Shown piece after piece: positions 18,888 through 28,470 of a stretch of 64,000 bases of DNA (position 1 is the first letter of the stretch; each line of letters begins with the position of its first letter). The stretch lies in the NCBI RefSeq assembly GCF_004360155.1, contig NZ_SAIS01000011.1, forward strand, positions 62,001 through 126,000. The letters run 5' to 3'. A program made the position numbers and the translations under genes. The notes below the pieces were generated by a model. It ran no database searches and was not told the origin of the DNA. It saw only the letters and a program-made list of their open reading frames with translations. The DNA is from Paraglaciecola marina. GTDB taxonomy: Bacteria; Pseudomonadota; Gammaproteobacteria; Enterobacterales; Alteromonadaceae.

Positions 18888-19094
18888 TTAAAGTACAGTA
18901 ATGTTCTCAGCTTGAGGACCTTTTTGGCCTTGAGTTACAGTGAACTCAACTTTTTGGCCTTCAGCCAAAGTTTTAAAGCCAGTACCGTTGATAGCACGGA
19001 AGTGAGCGAAAACGTCAGGTCCATTTTCTTGTTGAATGAAACCGAAACCTTTAGATTCGTTAAACCATTTTACTGTACCAGTAGTTGTAGACAT
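18888..19094 (-). CDS. Cold-shock protein (CspA family)
   Basis: A 68-residue single CSD protein that binds single-stranded nucleic acid. RNP1 KGFGFI and the RNP2-equivalent DVFAHF are intact. The start is the ATG giving [12 protein letters not shown], with AGGAAAG 5-10 bases upstream; an upstream in-frame ATG at 19115 would add seven residues in the leader and is not needed. A promoter and a leader of about 150 nt precede it, as in regulated cspA-type genes. Confidence 0.93.
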   Translation of the reverse strand: MSTTTGTVKWFNESKGFGFIQQENGPDVFAHFRAINGTGFKTLAEGQKVEFTVTQGQKGPQAENITVL

Positions 19095-19243
19095 AGTCTT
19101 TCCTATATTTTTCAAGAGTAATTTTGTCTCCGAAGAGACGTTGTTTTTGCTGAAGCTTGTTGCAATTACTTATGAGCTACAAGACGAGGTACTACAATGG
19201 AACATCGAAACCATGTACATAAATATTAAACTTACTTTCAAGC
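19095..19243 (-). promoter_or_regulatory. Long 5' leader of the cold-shock gene
   Basis: If the promoter at 19250-19277 is used, the transcript begins near 19243 and carries about 149 untranslated bases. Long structured leaders are typical of cspA-type mRNAs, where they mediate cold-dependent stability and translation. I see no exact copy of the enteric cold box. The rest of the 19244-19423 gap holds the promoter and one orphan hairpin. Confidence 0.5.
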
Positions 19244-19249
19244 ATGGTT

Positions 19250-19277
19250 AGTATATCTGTCAGGTTCCGCAGGTCAA
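19250..19277 (-). promoter_or_regulatory. Sigma-70-type promoter of the cold-shock gene
   Basis: On the minus strand TTGACC (19277-19272) is followed after 16 bases by TATACT (19255-19250), a near-consensus pair. Position agrees with a long csp leader. Confidence 0.65.
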
Positions 19278-19374
19278 CAACTATCGTCAATGAAACTGGT
19301 CTAACAAGGCTTTTATTTCAATAAGTTAGTCACAAAAATGCAACATTGCTACTATCCCTGTTTTTCAATCAAGC

Positions 19375-19398
19375 GCTGACTAAATGGTCAGCTTTTTT
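19375..19398 (+). terminator. Orphan rightward terminator-like hairpin
   Basis: GCTGAC and GTCAGC pair around TAAATG and are followed by six Ts on the + strand. The nearest rightward gene ends at 18737 behind another terminator; on the minus strand (downstream of the MFS gene) no U-run follows the hairpin. Confidence 0.45.
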
Positions 19399-19423
19399 AT
19401 CCGCATTAAGAATAACCCAATGT

Positions 19424-20584
19424 TTACATACGTTTAGAGCAGATTGGAAGTAAGCAACAGGCAGCCACCAATGCAGATATTGCAGCTAAGGTAAATGAGA
19501 GTTCTGCTCCTGCACCTTGATTCCAAAGGCTTCCAGAAAAATACCCTCCAGCTGCACCGCCAATTCCAAATGCGAAACTAATGTAAATAGCCTGCCCTTG
19601 ACTTTGGTCTTTAAGGCCAAAATAATGGTGAATAAAGTGCATTGAAGCGGCGTGAGCCAAGCCAAAACTGAAGGCATGTAAGCATTGAGCTGCAACTAAA
19701 AAGATGGGGCTAGCTGCAACCGTGGCTAATAGGTACCAACGTAAAGAAGTAAAAAGAATGCTCGTCAAGAGCACCCATTTAACCCCAAATCGATTAATTA
19801 ACTTGCCAGCCTTTAAAAAAATGAGCACTTCAGCAGCCACACCTAAACCAACTAACCAGCCCGTCGCCTGCCCGCTATAACCAAGATCACGCATATATAA
19901 TGCGAAAAATCCATAATAAGGTCCAAAACTTAGCTGCAACAAAATGGCAGAGGCAATAAAGCCATGAAACACCGGCTGCCTAACTTTACGCCAGATGGAT
20001 ACTTCATCTTTTGCTGTATTGACGTCACGCTTCGGCTCTATCAAAAACAGTGTCACCATAAATAGTGATGACAAAACTACCACTCCAACAACTAGCGGCG
20101 CTTCAGATGAAAATATATCTATCATCTTACCAGTGAATATTGTCAGCAATATGTAGCCAATACTGCCCCACAGCCTAATGTATCCATACCGAACGGGGTT
20201 CGCTCTGACACAATTAAGGGTAAGTACTTCTACTTGAGGTAAAATCGCCGTCCAGAACATCATCATTAAAGAAAAGCTAATAGTCAGGTACCAAAAGCCA
20301 TCCACCCAAAACGCTAATGTAAACATACTCAGCGTTAATAGCGCCCCTAATTGTAATAACCGCAAGGACTTGCCTGTACTATCAGCTATGGCCGCCCATA
20401 GATTTGGCCCAGCTATTCTTGCAAAGGTTATGAGAGCAAAGAGTTCACCAATTTCTTTAGATGAAAAACCGCGGCCATCTAAAAACACCCCTAAGTAAGG
20501 GATGAACACCCCAAATTGACCAAAATAAAATAGGTAGGTAAAAGCGAGTAAAATTAAATTGCCAGAGGAATAGGCTGAGCGCAT
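19424..20584 (-). CDS. MFS transporter (MFS_1-like / phenylpropionate-permease type)
   Basis: A 386-residue integral membrane protein with about 12 transmembrane helices. The N-terminal half (YLFYFGQFGVFIPYLGVFL, then FSSKEIGELFALITFARI) resembles the MFS_1-like group containing the 3-phenylpropionate transporter HcaT. The substrate is not predictable. The gene starts 39 bases beyond the aroC stop, and a terminator separates the two. Confidence 0.85.
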   Translation of the reverse strand: MRSAYSSGNLILLAFTYLFYFGQFGVFIPYLGVFLDGRGFSSKEIGELFALITFARIAGPNLWAAIADSTGKSLRLLQLGALLTLSMFTLAFWVDGFWYLTISFSLMMMFWTAILPQVEVLTLNCVRANPVRYGYIRLWGSIGYILLTIFTGKMIDIFSSEAPLVVGVVVLSSLFMVTLFLIEPKRDVNTAKDEVSIWRKVRQPVFHGFIASAILLQLSFGPYYGFFALYMRDLGYSGQATGWLVGLGVAAEVLIFLKAGKLINRFGVKWVLLTSILFTSLRWYLLATVAASPIFLVAAQCLHAFSFGLAHAASMHFIHHYFGLKDQSQGQAIYISFAFGIGGAAGGYFSGSLWNQGAGAELSFTLAAISALVAACCLLPICSKRM

Positions 20585-20611
20585 TAATGCTTACTCGAAT
20601 TAGAAAAGGTT

Positions 20612-20636
20612 AAAAAGACAGGCTAGTCAGCCTGTC
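20612..20636 (-). terminator. Rho-independent terminator of aroC
   Basis: On the minus strand GACAGGCT and AGCCTGTC pair around GACT and are followed by TTTTT. The stem includes the aroC stop codon. Confidence 0.85.
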
Positions 20637-21723
20637 CGGGTATGATAGGTGTTTGGCTTTGTACATCAGCATTTTGGCCTCTGTGACGTAATAAGTGGTC
20701 CATCAAAACTAAAGCCATCATAGCTTCGGCGATAGGTACAGCTCTAATTCCTACACAGGGGTCGTGTCTGCCTTTAGTGATCACTTCAGCGGTTTGCCCG
20801 TTTATGTCTATGGTTTCACCGGGAACAGAAATACTAGAAGTAGGTTTTAAGGCCATGTTTACCAGTAAATCTTGACCAGTGGATATTCCACCTAACACGC
20901 CACCAGAGCGATTAGATTTAAACCCATCTGGGCTTAGTGTATCTCTGTGCTCACTGCCCTTTTGCTCTACAGTAGCAAAGCCATCGCCAACTTCTACTCC
21001 TTTAACTGCATTGATCCCCATCATGGCATGGGCTAAATCAGCGTCTAAACGATCAAATATTGGCTCGCCTAATCCTACTGGCATATTGGTAGCGACAACT
21101 GAAACTTTGGCACCAACTGAGTCTCCTTCTTTTTTCAAATCGCGCATGTAGGCATCAAGTGCTGCTAACTTGCTCTCATCTGGACAAAAGAAGGCATTAG
21201 TATTAGTAATAGTATGGTCAACAGTTTCTACTTTAATTGGCCCTAGTTGCGACAAATAACCATGAATTTCAATACCGTGATGCTCTTTTAGGTATTTTTT
21301 CGCTACTCCACCAGCGGCCACGCGTATTGCTGTTTCGCGAGCAGAAGAACGCCCACCACCTCGGTAATCTCTTAGTCCATACTTTTGCTGATAGGTGTAA
21401 TCTGCATGGCCAGGTCTGAAGGTATCTTTAATCTTAGAGTAATCATTACTACGCTGATCAGTATTGTTGATTAACAACCCTATACTGGTACCTGTAGTTT
21501 TTCCTTCAAACACACCAGACAAAATTTTCACTTCGTCTTCTTCACGTCTTGCAGTGGTGTAACGAGAGGTTCCAGGTTTTCTGCGATCTAAATCAACCTG
21601 CAAATCCTCTTCAGAAATGTCTAATCCTGGAGGGCAACCATCGATAATGCCACCTATCGCAATACCATGGCTTTCGCCAAAGGTGGTCACTGTAAATAAT
21701 TTACCGAAGGTGTTACCTGCCAT
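20623..21723 (-). CDS. aroC: Chorismate synthase
   Basis: A 366-residue enzyme of the last shikimate-pathway step, converting EPSP to chorismate with reduced FMN. Signature segments [31 protein letters not shown] and the late [13 protein letters not shown] block are all intact, and length is normal. RBS AGGAG lies upstream. It is downstream of prmB on the same strand, the usual gammaproteobacterial order. Confidence 0.97.
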   Translation of the reverse strand: MAGNTFGKLFTVTTFGESHGIAIGGIIDGCPPGLDISEEDLQVDLDRRKPGTSRYTTARREEDEVKILSGVFEGKTTGTSIGLLINNTDQRSNDYSKIKDTFRPGHADYTYQQKYGLRDYRGGGRSSARETAIRVAAGGVAKKYLKEHHGIEIHGYLSQLGPIKVETVDHTITNTNAFFCPDESKLAALDAYMRDLKKEGDSVGAKVSVVATNMPVGLGEPIFDRLDADLAHAMMGINAVKGVEVGDGFATVEQKGSEHRDTLSPDGFKSNRSGGVLGGISTGQDLLVNMALKPTSSISVPGETIDINGQTAEVITKGRHDPCVGIRAVPIAEAMMALVLMDHLLRHRGQNADVQSQTPIIPGQAD

Positions 21724-21817
21724 AATGTCTGACTCCTATTCTTAAATATTTTATTTTCAATATACCCCAATTACCTAAAAATGACTGATTTTCTAGGGGT
21801 GTTGTTATAAGTCTATT

Positions 21818-22810
21818 TTAATGGTCTACCGAACGCCAGTATTCAACTAATTCATTCTTGCTTATAGCAAAAACGCCATGGCCGCCATTCTCAAACTGAA
21901 CCCAATGGATCGGCAGCTCTGGATAGCGGGAATACATATGCACCTCACTATTGCCTACTTCAACGAACAACCAACCATTATCTTTTAGATGACTCGGTGC
22001 CTGACGTAAAATATTGTCCACTAAGTCCAAACCATCGTTGCCTGCAGCCAGAGCTAACTCAGGTTCATGATGAAACTCTTCGGGTAAGTCTCCCATGTCT
22101 TCAGCATCAACATAAGGCGGGTTACTTACAATCAAGTCATACTTTTGCCCTTGTAAAGCCCCCATTAAATCCGAGTATATTGGAAACACCCTATGGCTTA
22201 ATTCATGCTCATTTATATTCAGCTCTGCAACTTCAAGGGCCTCAGGGCTAATATCAACAGCGTCTACTTGGGCTTCTTCAAAGGCATATGCAAGTGCGAT
22301 AGCAATACAGCCACCGCCAGTACATAAATCTAAAACATGTTGAGGCTCTTCGTCTGTCAGCCAATCTTCAAACTGATTTTGAATCAGCTCTGCAAAGGGT
22401 GAGCGTGGTATCAGCACCCTCTCATCTACATAAAAAGGTAAGTTACAGAACCAAGCTTGATTAGTTAAATAAGGCACCGGGATGCGCTCTTCAACGCGAC
22501 GTTTTACCACTTCAATAATTTTGAGTTTTTCTAGCTGTGTTAAACGGCTATGGAATAATTGATCACCGGTTTGTAATGGCAACTCTTGGGGTAAATGTAA
22601 CAGCTGCAATACTAAACTTACCGCTTCGTCCCAAGGGTTGTCGGTACCATGCCCATAAAATAATCCAGCCTGATTAAAACAACTGACAGACCAGCGCACC
22701 ATGTCTAACATAGTGTGTAAATCTTGTACGGATTGTTCAATACTTTGCTCTGAGAAGGTATTTTGGGTCATAAGCTCGCTTATTAAATCTGTTTCTATCG
22801 ATATTCTCAT
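21818..22810 (-). CDS. prmB: 50S ribosomal protein L3 glutamine methyltransferase
   Basis: A 330-residue SAM-dependent methyltransferase of the HemK/PrmB type that methylates a glutamine of ribosomal protein L3. It has the PrmB N-terminal domain ([14 protein letters not shown]), SAM motif [14 protein letters not shown] and catalytic NPPYVD. The ATG at 22810 gives an N-terminus slightly longer than usual; the ATG at 22771 ([10 protein letters not shown]) is an alternative. It is divergent from smrB, as in enteric bacteria. Confidence 0.94.
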   Translation of the reverse strand: MRISIETDLISELMTQNTFSEQSIEQSVQDLHTMLDMVRWSVSCFNQAGLFYGHGTDNPWDEAVSLVLQLLHLPQELPLQTGDQLFHSRLTQLEKLKIIEVVKRRVEERIPVPYLTNQAWFCNLPFYVDERVLIPRSPFAELIQNQFEDWLTDEEPQHVLDLCTGGGCIAIALAYAFEEAQVDAVDISPEALEVAELNINEHELSHRVFPIYSDLMGALQGQKYDLIVSNPPYVDAEDMGDLPEEFHHEPELALAAGNDGLDLVDNILRQAPSHLKDNGWLFVEVGNSEVHMYSRYPELPIHWVQFENGGHGVFAISKNELVEYWRSVDH

Positions 22811-22860
22811 ATAGCAATGTTTGTTATGCTACATGGAAATTGATACTTATTTTGTAATGA

Positions 22861-23436
22861 ATGAAAAACACGCCATCTCGTAACCAAACTCAAACTGATT
22901 TAGAAGAAGAAAATCTTTTTAAAAAAGAGTTTAAAGACATCGCGCCGATAAAGCAGGACAAAATACCGCCTCAACGCTTTTCCAGCAAGCAGAATTGGAA
23001 TACAAAGCAAAAAAATCAAGCCTCGCAGGCTGAAATGCGTCAAGCCGCTGCTGCTTTTGAATTTTCAGACGGGTTTGAAGGCCATTTTGAAGTTGACCAG
23101 CCTCTTAAATACATTAAGCCAGAAACCGATAGCCACGAAGTAAAACGCTTACGCCGTGGCGACTACCCACCAGACCTAATTTTAGATTTGCACGGTTTAA
23201 AAAAGGAAGAAGCCAAACACGAAGTGGCAGCGCTAATTCATGCGGCGCAAAAGCAACATGTATATTGCGTGAGTATCATGCATGGCAAAGGTACTTATAC
23301 CCTCAAAAAAGCCATACCTAATTGGTTGATACAGCACCCTGCCGTGATGGGCTTTCATCAAGCCCCAAAAGTATGGGGCGGCCAAGCTGCAGTGCTGGTG
23401 CTAATTGACTTACCTTTACATCACGCAAAGTATTAG
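22861..23436 (+). CDS. smrB: Ribosome rescue endonuclease SmrB
   Basis: A 191-residue Smr-domain protein. SmrB cleaves mRNA between collided ribosomes. The C-terminal domain carries the catalytic DLHGL motif (about residue 103) and HGKGTYTLKKAIPNWL. The N-terminal tail (FKKEFKDIAPIKQDK) is the part that contacts ribosomes in characterised homologues. Divergent neighbour prmB supports the assignment. Confidence 0.92.
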   Translation: MKNTPSRNQTQTDLEEENLFKKEFKDIAPIKQDKIPPQRFSSKQNWNTKQKNQASQAEMRQAAAAFEFSDGFEGHFEVDQPLKYIKPETDSHEVKRLRRGDYPPDLILDLHGLKKEEAKHEVAALIHAAQKQHVYCVSIMHGKGTYTLKKAIPNWLIQHPAVMGFHQAPKVWGGQAAVLVLIDLPLHHAKY

Positions 23437-23509
23437 CACGCTAACACACCTAATCTACTCGCGCTAAATTCACCAGCCCAAACTAACTTCCCTATCTGAA
23501 GCTTCAATA

Positions 23510-25444
23510 TCACCTAACTTTTGGAAGAGATGTGTCAGTCTTAGCTGCCAATTGAGGGTGTCTTGTAACTAACTCTTGGTATACCTGTGGTGAAGTTAGT
23601 GCTAAAACGGCCATTCTCTGAAGATGAAACTCATCTATTTCAGGGGAGTACCTCATTAAAACATCAACTATGGGAATAATATTTGTATTAAAATTTTCAC
23701 GATATCGACTTTCATTTAATGCGGCATGTAGTGGATCTTCACCAAACGAAGTTATCACAAAGGGCGCATTTTCTTGTTGCAAATACATCACTAATTGAAG
23801 ATCACCACTGCGAACAGCGTAATATAATAGCGTTTTATTTCTTACGTCCTGTCCTAATAAATCATAGCTAGTATCGTTTAATTGCTGGATTTTCTGAAGA
23901 TTTAAAAGGCGGTAATTTTTCAGGTTTAGATATTCAATTTTATCTACCATCAAATCACTCGCAACCAATTCATCATAGAAACTAATGTTATAGAGGAGAA
24001 TTTGAATAAACACCCAATTTTTATTAGCGTCTGTTAAGTCTAAACTTAAAAAGTAATCAATAACTTGGGTGAGCTTTCCAGCATTTAGTGGCCGAAAAAC
24101 ATTATAAGGCACATCTACATACATTTGCATGTGCACATACCTATCATTTTTTACTCTATAAAAATCAACCAAGTACGGGTCTATATCTGACAACAGAGTT
24201 TCTATTTCTGTTGGGCTATACTCATTGTTTTCGGTCAGCTCATCTATGATTTCTTGAGACTGTTTAGGCTGCCATTTTTCTGCAATCGTCTTTTTAATAA
24301 GAGCACATGCAGCTAAATGAGGATTGATATCTTTCAACTCAAACTGTTCAAGAATATAGGTCTGGCGTTCATCTTTAAGAGCAATTAGTAATTCATTATC
24401 TTCATTTAAATATAGTGGGGATTCTGTTTCAATACTTGTTAAATCGAGGCCATATTCATTCATAATATGTTCTATTTTCGCTTTATCAAACTCATAATAA
24501 CGACGAGGAAAATCCCCTTCTACTTTGAGATAAGTTTTTGTCTTAAACCTAGCTTTAGCGCCTTTATTTTTCAATAATTTGATAATTTTCACCGAGTCAG
24601 CTATCTCTTCAGGTGTAGCTCTCCCCCATAGCTGAGCCAGAGCCCATTCCATCGATGAACCTAAATATTTATCTGATGTAGGCATTAGCCCAATATTTAG
24701 TAGATGGTCAACCACCAATAAGCGATTGGCGTCAATTGCATAGTCTAATATCGAGATTGCTTCTAGTTTGTCGTAACCAACGATGACATTGGGGTTATTA
24801 ACTGCGTCGATCAAAGCCAATATATCTTGGTCTTCAATATTTTTTTGGTTAATAAAATAAGCAAGATCATCAATACTGGGAGGCGAGTTAGCTAAGACGG
24901 CTTGCTTTTCTTGGCGAGATAATGATCCGTAATTCTTAAAATTTGAGGCCGGTATTTTTCTTGATATCTGAAAGACTTTACTTTCAACAACTTCAGGAAA
25001 GTAGTTTTTTAACTCCTCATTAAGAACTTTATTTTTAGTAACTAATTCTGAATTAGTGCGTAATTGTTTGACTCTAAAGCTTGCAGCAAAATTGGAGTTC
25101 AAAAAATACTCTACTGCTAAGGTAATCTCATCTAGTGAATACCCCCGCGATAAATAGTTGCCCCAAGTTTCGTGTTCACTCCTTGCCCAACTATAATCAT
25201 ATTGACGTTTACGTTTAGTAAAGCGGTTGCAATCACTTAAGTTAGTAGAATATGGATTGTCAGCTTTAGTAACATTTGGGTATACCAACACTTGAGTATT
25301 ACCAGCTTCGTTTGGAGCAACTAACTCAGATATGGCATCTTCTATTTGATTTTCATCTTCATTTATTATTGCAAATCTAAGTACACACCCAATTGCGACA
25401 CCAACTATGATTAAAAATACGATTAACTTACTGCGGGTAAACAT
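23510..25444 (-). CDS. Hypothetical membrane-anchored protein with ankyrin-like repeats
   Basis: A 644-residue protein with one N-terminal hydrophobic segment (residues 8-27) followed by a large extracytoplasmic, mostly helical region. Several stretches look like degenerate ankyrin repeats: ILDYAIDANRLLVVDHLLNI, KTLLYYAVRSGDLQLVMYL and DPLHAALNESR. No catalytic motif seen. The segment IGC at residue 20 is a poor lipobox, so anchoring by the helix is more likely. Lone gene; the 159-bp gap to its right holds nothing I recognise. Confidence 0.65.
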   Translation of the reverse strand: MFTRSKLIVFLIIVGVAIGCVLRFAIINEDENQIEDAISELVAPNEAGNTQVLVYPNVTKADNPYSTNLSDCNRFTKRKRQYDYSWARSEHETWGNYLSRGYSLDEITLAVEYFLNSNFAASFRVKQLRTNSELVTKNKVLNEELKNYFPEVVESKVFQISRKIPASNFKNYGSLSRQEKQAVLANSPPSIDDLAYFINQKNIEDQDILALIDAVNNPNVIVGYDKLEAISILDYAIDANRLLVVDHLLNIGLMPTSDKYLGSSMEWALAQLWGRATPEEIADSVKIIKLLKNKGAKARFKTKTYLKVEGDFPRRYYEFDKAKIEHIMNEYGLDLTSIETESPLYLNEDNELLIALKDERQTYILEQFELKDINPHLAACALIKKTIAEKWQPKQSQEIIDELTENNEYSPTEIETLLSDIDPYLVDFYRVKNDRYVHMQMYVDVPYNVFRPLNAGKLTQVIDYFLSLDLTDANKNWVFIQILLYNISFYDELVASDLMVDKIEYLNLKNYRLLNLQKIQQLNDTSYDLLGQDVRNKTLLYYAVRSGDLQLVMYLQQENAPFVITSFGEDPLHAALNESRYRENFNTNIIPIVDVLMRYSPEIDEFHLQRMAVLALTSPQVYQELVTRHPQLAAKTDTSLPKVR

Positions 25445-25603
25445 GACTTACATTCCATTTATCTCTATTCCTTAAGCTATTATCCACTGAAAACAATTAA
25501 ATAGAATGACATATTTTTAATAATAAAGTTAATAAGGCAATGACCAGTTAAATAACAACCTCTCGCTTTTCTTTGGTAAAAATCAAACAAATATGCATTT
25601 AAA

Positions 25604-26518
25604 CTACTTTATAAAAGCAGCAATTTCCTGATTTACCTCATTAGGTAACTCATGTTGTAGCCAATGACTAGCCTCGGGAAAACGCACAACTTTTACATCG
25701 GGTACATACTCTTCGATCCCATTAAGGTTTTGCTGAACAAATGCTTGATCTTGTTCGCCCCACAAAATTAAGGTTGGGCAAGTTATACGGATATTAGGGA
25801 TTTTCATATTAGTAGGCGCCACTACTGGGCCATCACTTGCCTGCTTAGCACTCTCTGATGGAGCGAGTTGTGGCATGGCACGATAATATTGCAACATGCC
25901 CTCTACCGCCCCCTCTTGAGCCCATGCAGTATGATACTTGAGGCGTTGTACGTCCGTTAAGCTCCCCTGTTTCATTCCTGTGAAAATCTCACTTTTGAGA
26001 TATTCAAAGTGTCTTTCTGAAAGCTTTTCAACAGCATTGGCTGCAATTAATTCATGAATATATTCACTTTTTTGTCTTTGCTTTGGGTTATTGATCATTT
26101 CTCGAGTAAAGACACTTGGGTGTGCAGCATTTAAAATAACTAAGCGCTCAATAAGATCAGAAAAAAACGCAGTTAATGGCCACGCAAGTGCCCCGCCCCA
26201 ATCATGGGCGACCAAAACTACCTTTTTATTTTTAGAAATTCGCTGAATAAATTTAGCTAAAAATTGGATAAGGTTAGGGACTTCATAAAAAGACCGACTT
26301 TGTGGTTTGTCACTTAAGTTATACCCAGGTAAGTCAGCGGCTATGACTCGATAGTTTTGACTAAAATAATCGATCTGAGCATGCCATGTTTCCCAGTATT
26401 CAGGGAAGCCATGCAAAAACACTATGGTTGTTACGTCAGTATTAACCACAGGCAAAGCTGGACAGCTCTCAACATAGTGAATATTAATGTCTTGTACTTT
26501 TATATATTGATGTTTCAT
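25604..26518 (-). CDS. Alpha/beta hydrolase, epoxide hydrolase-like
   Basis: A 304-residue cytosolic alpha/beta hydrolase. The oxyanion motif HGFPEYWETW, nucleophile elbow HDWGG with aspartate at residue 106, acid in WGEQDQAF and histidine 285 in EASHWLQHE fit the epoxide hydrolase/dehalogenase group, where Asp forms an alkyl-enzyme ester. HGFPEYW favours epoxide hydrolase over dehalogenase (HGEPxW). It lies downstream of the acyl-CoA dehydrogenase gene behind a terminator, so it may be separately transcribed. Confidence 0.8.
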   Translation of the reverse strand: MKHQYIKVQDINIHYVESCPALPVVNTDVTTIVFLHGFPEYWETWHAQIDYFSQNYRVIAADLPGYNLSDKPQSRSFYEVPNLIQFLAKFIQRISKNKKVVLVAHDWGGALAWPLTAFFSDLIERLVILNAAHPSVFTREMINNPKQRQKSEYIHELIAANAVEKLSERHFEYLKSEIFTGMKQGSLTDVQRLKYHTAWAQEGAVEGMLQYYRAMPQLAPSESAKQASDGPVVAPTNMKIPNIRITCPTLILWGEQDQAFVQQNLNGIEEYVPDVKVVRFPEASHWLQHELPNEVNQEIAAFIK

Positions 26519-26538
26519 TACGCTACCCCTTGCACAAT

Positions 26539-26565
26539 AAAAAAGCGAACCGAAGTCCGCTTTTT
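26539..26565. terminator. Terminator with UUCG tetraloop after the acyl-CoA dehydrogenase gene
   Basis: On the minus strand GCGGAC and GTTCGC pair (one G-U) around TTCG and are followed by six Ts; As on the other side permit activity in both directions. It closes the leftward fatty-acid operon. Confidence 0.85.
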
Positions 26566-26601
26566 GTTTATCAGCCTAGCTAATTGCTCTAAGCAATCTG
26601 C

Positions 26602-28401
26602 TTAAGCAATATTAAATTGCTCTTCTTCCATACTCATTAAGTTACTTGCGCCAGAGTCCATAGACAAAGACAGTGAACGAGTCCGAACCAACAAGCGGTC
26701 AAAATAAAACTTAGCGGTGTGAAGCTTAGCTTTATAGAATTCCACATCATCAGTACCGTCATCAATTTTTTGCTGAGCAACTACTGCCATTTTCAACCAG
26801 AAATACCCCACTACTACATAACCAGAGTACATTAGATAATCTACTGACGCAGCGCCTAGTTCTTCAGGATTAGTAGCTGCACGCTGCATAATTTCTTCAG
26901 TCTTTTGATGCCATTCGTGCACATGTTTATCTAAGCTGTTTGACCATTCATTAAACTGGCTTTTGCCGCGGATACTTAAGCAGTATTCTTTCACTTCGTC
27001 AGTAAAGACACTTAATAACTTACCCTTAGAGCCAGCTACTTTACGGGCTAATAAATCTAGCGCTTGAATACCTGTAGTGCCTTCGTACATAGTACAAATA
27101 CGGGTATCACGTACTAATTGCTCCATCCCCCACTCAGCTATAAAGCCGTGACCACCAAAAACCTGCATACCATAACTTGTGACTTCTTGAGCAGTTTCAG
27201 TTAAAAATGCTTTCACAATAGGGGTCAAAAATGCCAACTTGGCTTCAGCAAGCTCCTTGGCTTCTTCATTTTGACTGGCGTGGGTGACATCAACTAGTTG
27301 CATGGCGTATACAGCCAAGGCTCGATTGCCTTCAGCAAAGGCTTTTTGTGTCAGTAACATACGTCGTACATCAGGATGATTAATAATAGGATCAGCAGGA
27401 CCACTTGGGTTTTTAACGCCGCTCATTGACCTAAACTGTAGACGATCCTTTGCGTAGGCCAAAGCACCTTGGAAAGCTGCATCAGAGGCAGCCAAACCTT
27501 CAAGGCCAGTGCCAATTCGAGCACTATTCATAAAAGTAAACATACAATTTAAACCACGGTTTTCAGTTCCAACCAGATAGCCTTTTGCACCATCAAAGTT
27601 AATGACACAACTTGCAGAAGCTTTGATACCCATTTTGTGTTCGATAGAACCACATGACACTTGATTACGCTCTAGTTTTTCACCATCTGGACCAGCATGA
27701 AACTTAGGCACAACAAACAGAGAAATGCCTTTAGTGCCACTTGGTGCATCTGGTAAACGTGCTATAACAATATGTACAATATTCTCAGACATATCGTGCT
27801 CACCAGCAGAAATAAAGATCTTAGTCCCCGTCAAGCTGTAACTGCCATCATCGTTGGGCACAGCTTTACATTTAAGCATTCCCAAATCAGAACCACAGTG
27901 TGGTTCGGTTAAGCACATAGTACCGGTCCATGTACCCGCTACTAAGTTGTTCAAGAACATTTTTTGTTGTTCAGGGGTGCCCCATTCTTTGAGGGTTTCC
28001 ATACAACCTTGACTCAATCCTGGGTACATAGCCCAAGAGTGATTAGCCGCAGAAAACCACTCTGCAATTATACTACCTAAAGAGTATGGAAGGTTTTGAC
28101 CACCAAATTCTTCTGGATGGGTCATACCTGTCCATCCACCTTCAACATATTTTTGATAGGCTTCTTTAAAACCTGTTGGCGTGGTGACAACACCATCCTC
28201 CCATTTACAGCCTTCTTGATCACCAATGGCGTTGATTGGTGCCAATTCGTTTTCTGCAAATTTGGCTGCTTCAGAAAAAATAGCTTCAACCATATCGGGA
28301 GACGCATCTTCAAACCCTAGGTCAGCGTAGTGATTTTCATAACCCAGTAATTCGTTCATTACGAACAAGGCTTCTTTTTGTGGGGCTTTATAATCTTGCA
28401 T
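26602..28401 (-). CDS. Acyl-CoA dehydrogenase (long form, about 600 residues)
   Basis: A 599-residue flavoenzyme for the first beta-oxidation step. The core has the FAD/substrate motifs LTEPHCGSDLG and GTKIFISAGEHD; the catalytic glutamate is expected in MYEGTTGIQALDLL. The C-terminal extension beyond the usual 380-residue core is typical of the bacterial AcdA/DUF-tailed subgroup. It is third in an operon after the FadB-like and thiolase genes. RBS AGAGG precedes the ATG. Confidence 0.92.
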   Translation of the reverse strand: MQDYKAPQKEALFVMNELLGYENHYADLGFEDASPDMVEAIFSEAAKFAENELAPINAIGDQEGCKWEDGVVTTPTGFKEAYQKYVEGGWTGMTHPEEFGGQNLPYSLGSIIAEWFSAANHSWAMYPGLSQGCMETLKEWGTPEQQKMFLNNLVAGTWTGTMCLTEPHCGSDLGMLKCKAVPNDDGSYSLTGTKIFISAGEHDMSENIVHIVIARLPDAPSGTKGISLFVVPKFHAGPDGEKLERNQVSCGSIEHKMGIKASASCVINFDGAKGYLVGTENRGLNCMFTFMNSARIGTGLEGLAASDAAFQGALAYAKDRLQFRSMSGVKNPSGPADPIINHPDVRRMLLTQKAFAEGNRALAVYAMQLVDVTHASQNEEAKELAEAKLAFLTPIVKAFLTETAQEVTSYGMQVFGGHGFIAEWGMEQLVRDTRICTMYEGTTGIQALDLLARKVAGSKGKLLSVFTDEVKEYCLSIRGKSQFNEWSNSLDKHVHEWHQKTEEIMQRAATNPEELGAASVDYLMYSGYVVVGYFWLKMAVVAQQKIDDGTDDVEFYKAKLHTAKFYFDRLLVRTRSLSLSMDSGASNLMSMEEEQFNIA

Positions 28402-28470
28402 AACTTACCTCTAAATTCTTAATATTTTATTTTTTTGCTTGAGACTCAAATTCGTGGCATTCAACTAGAT

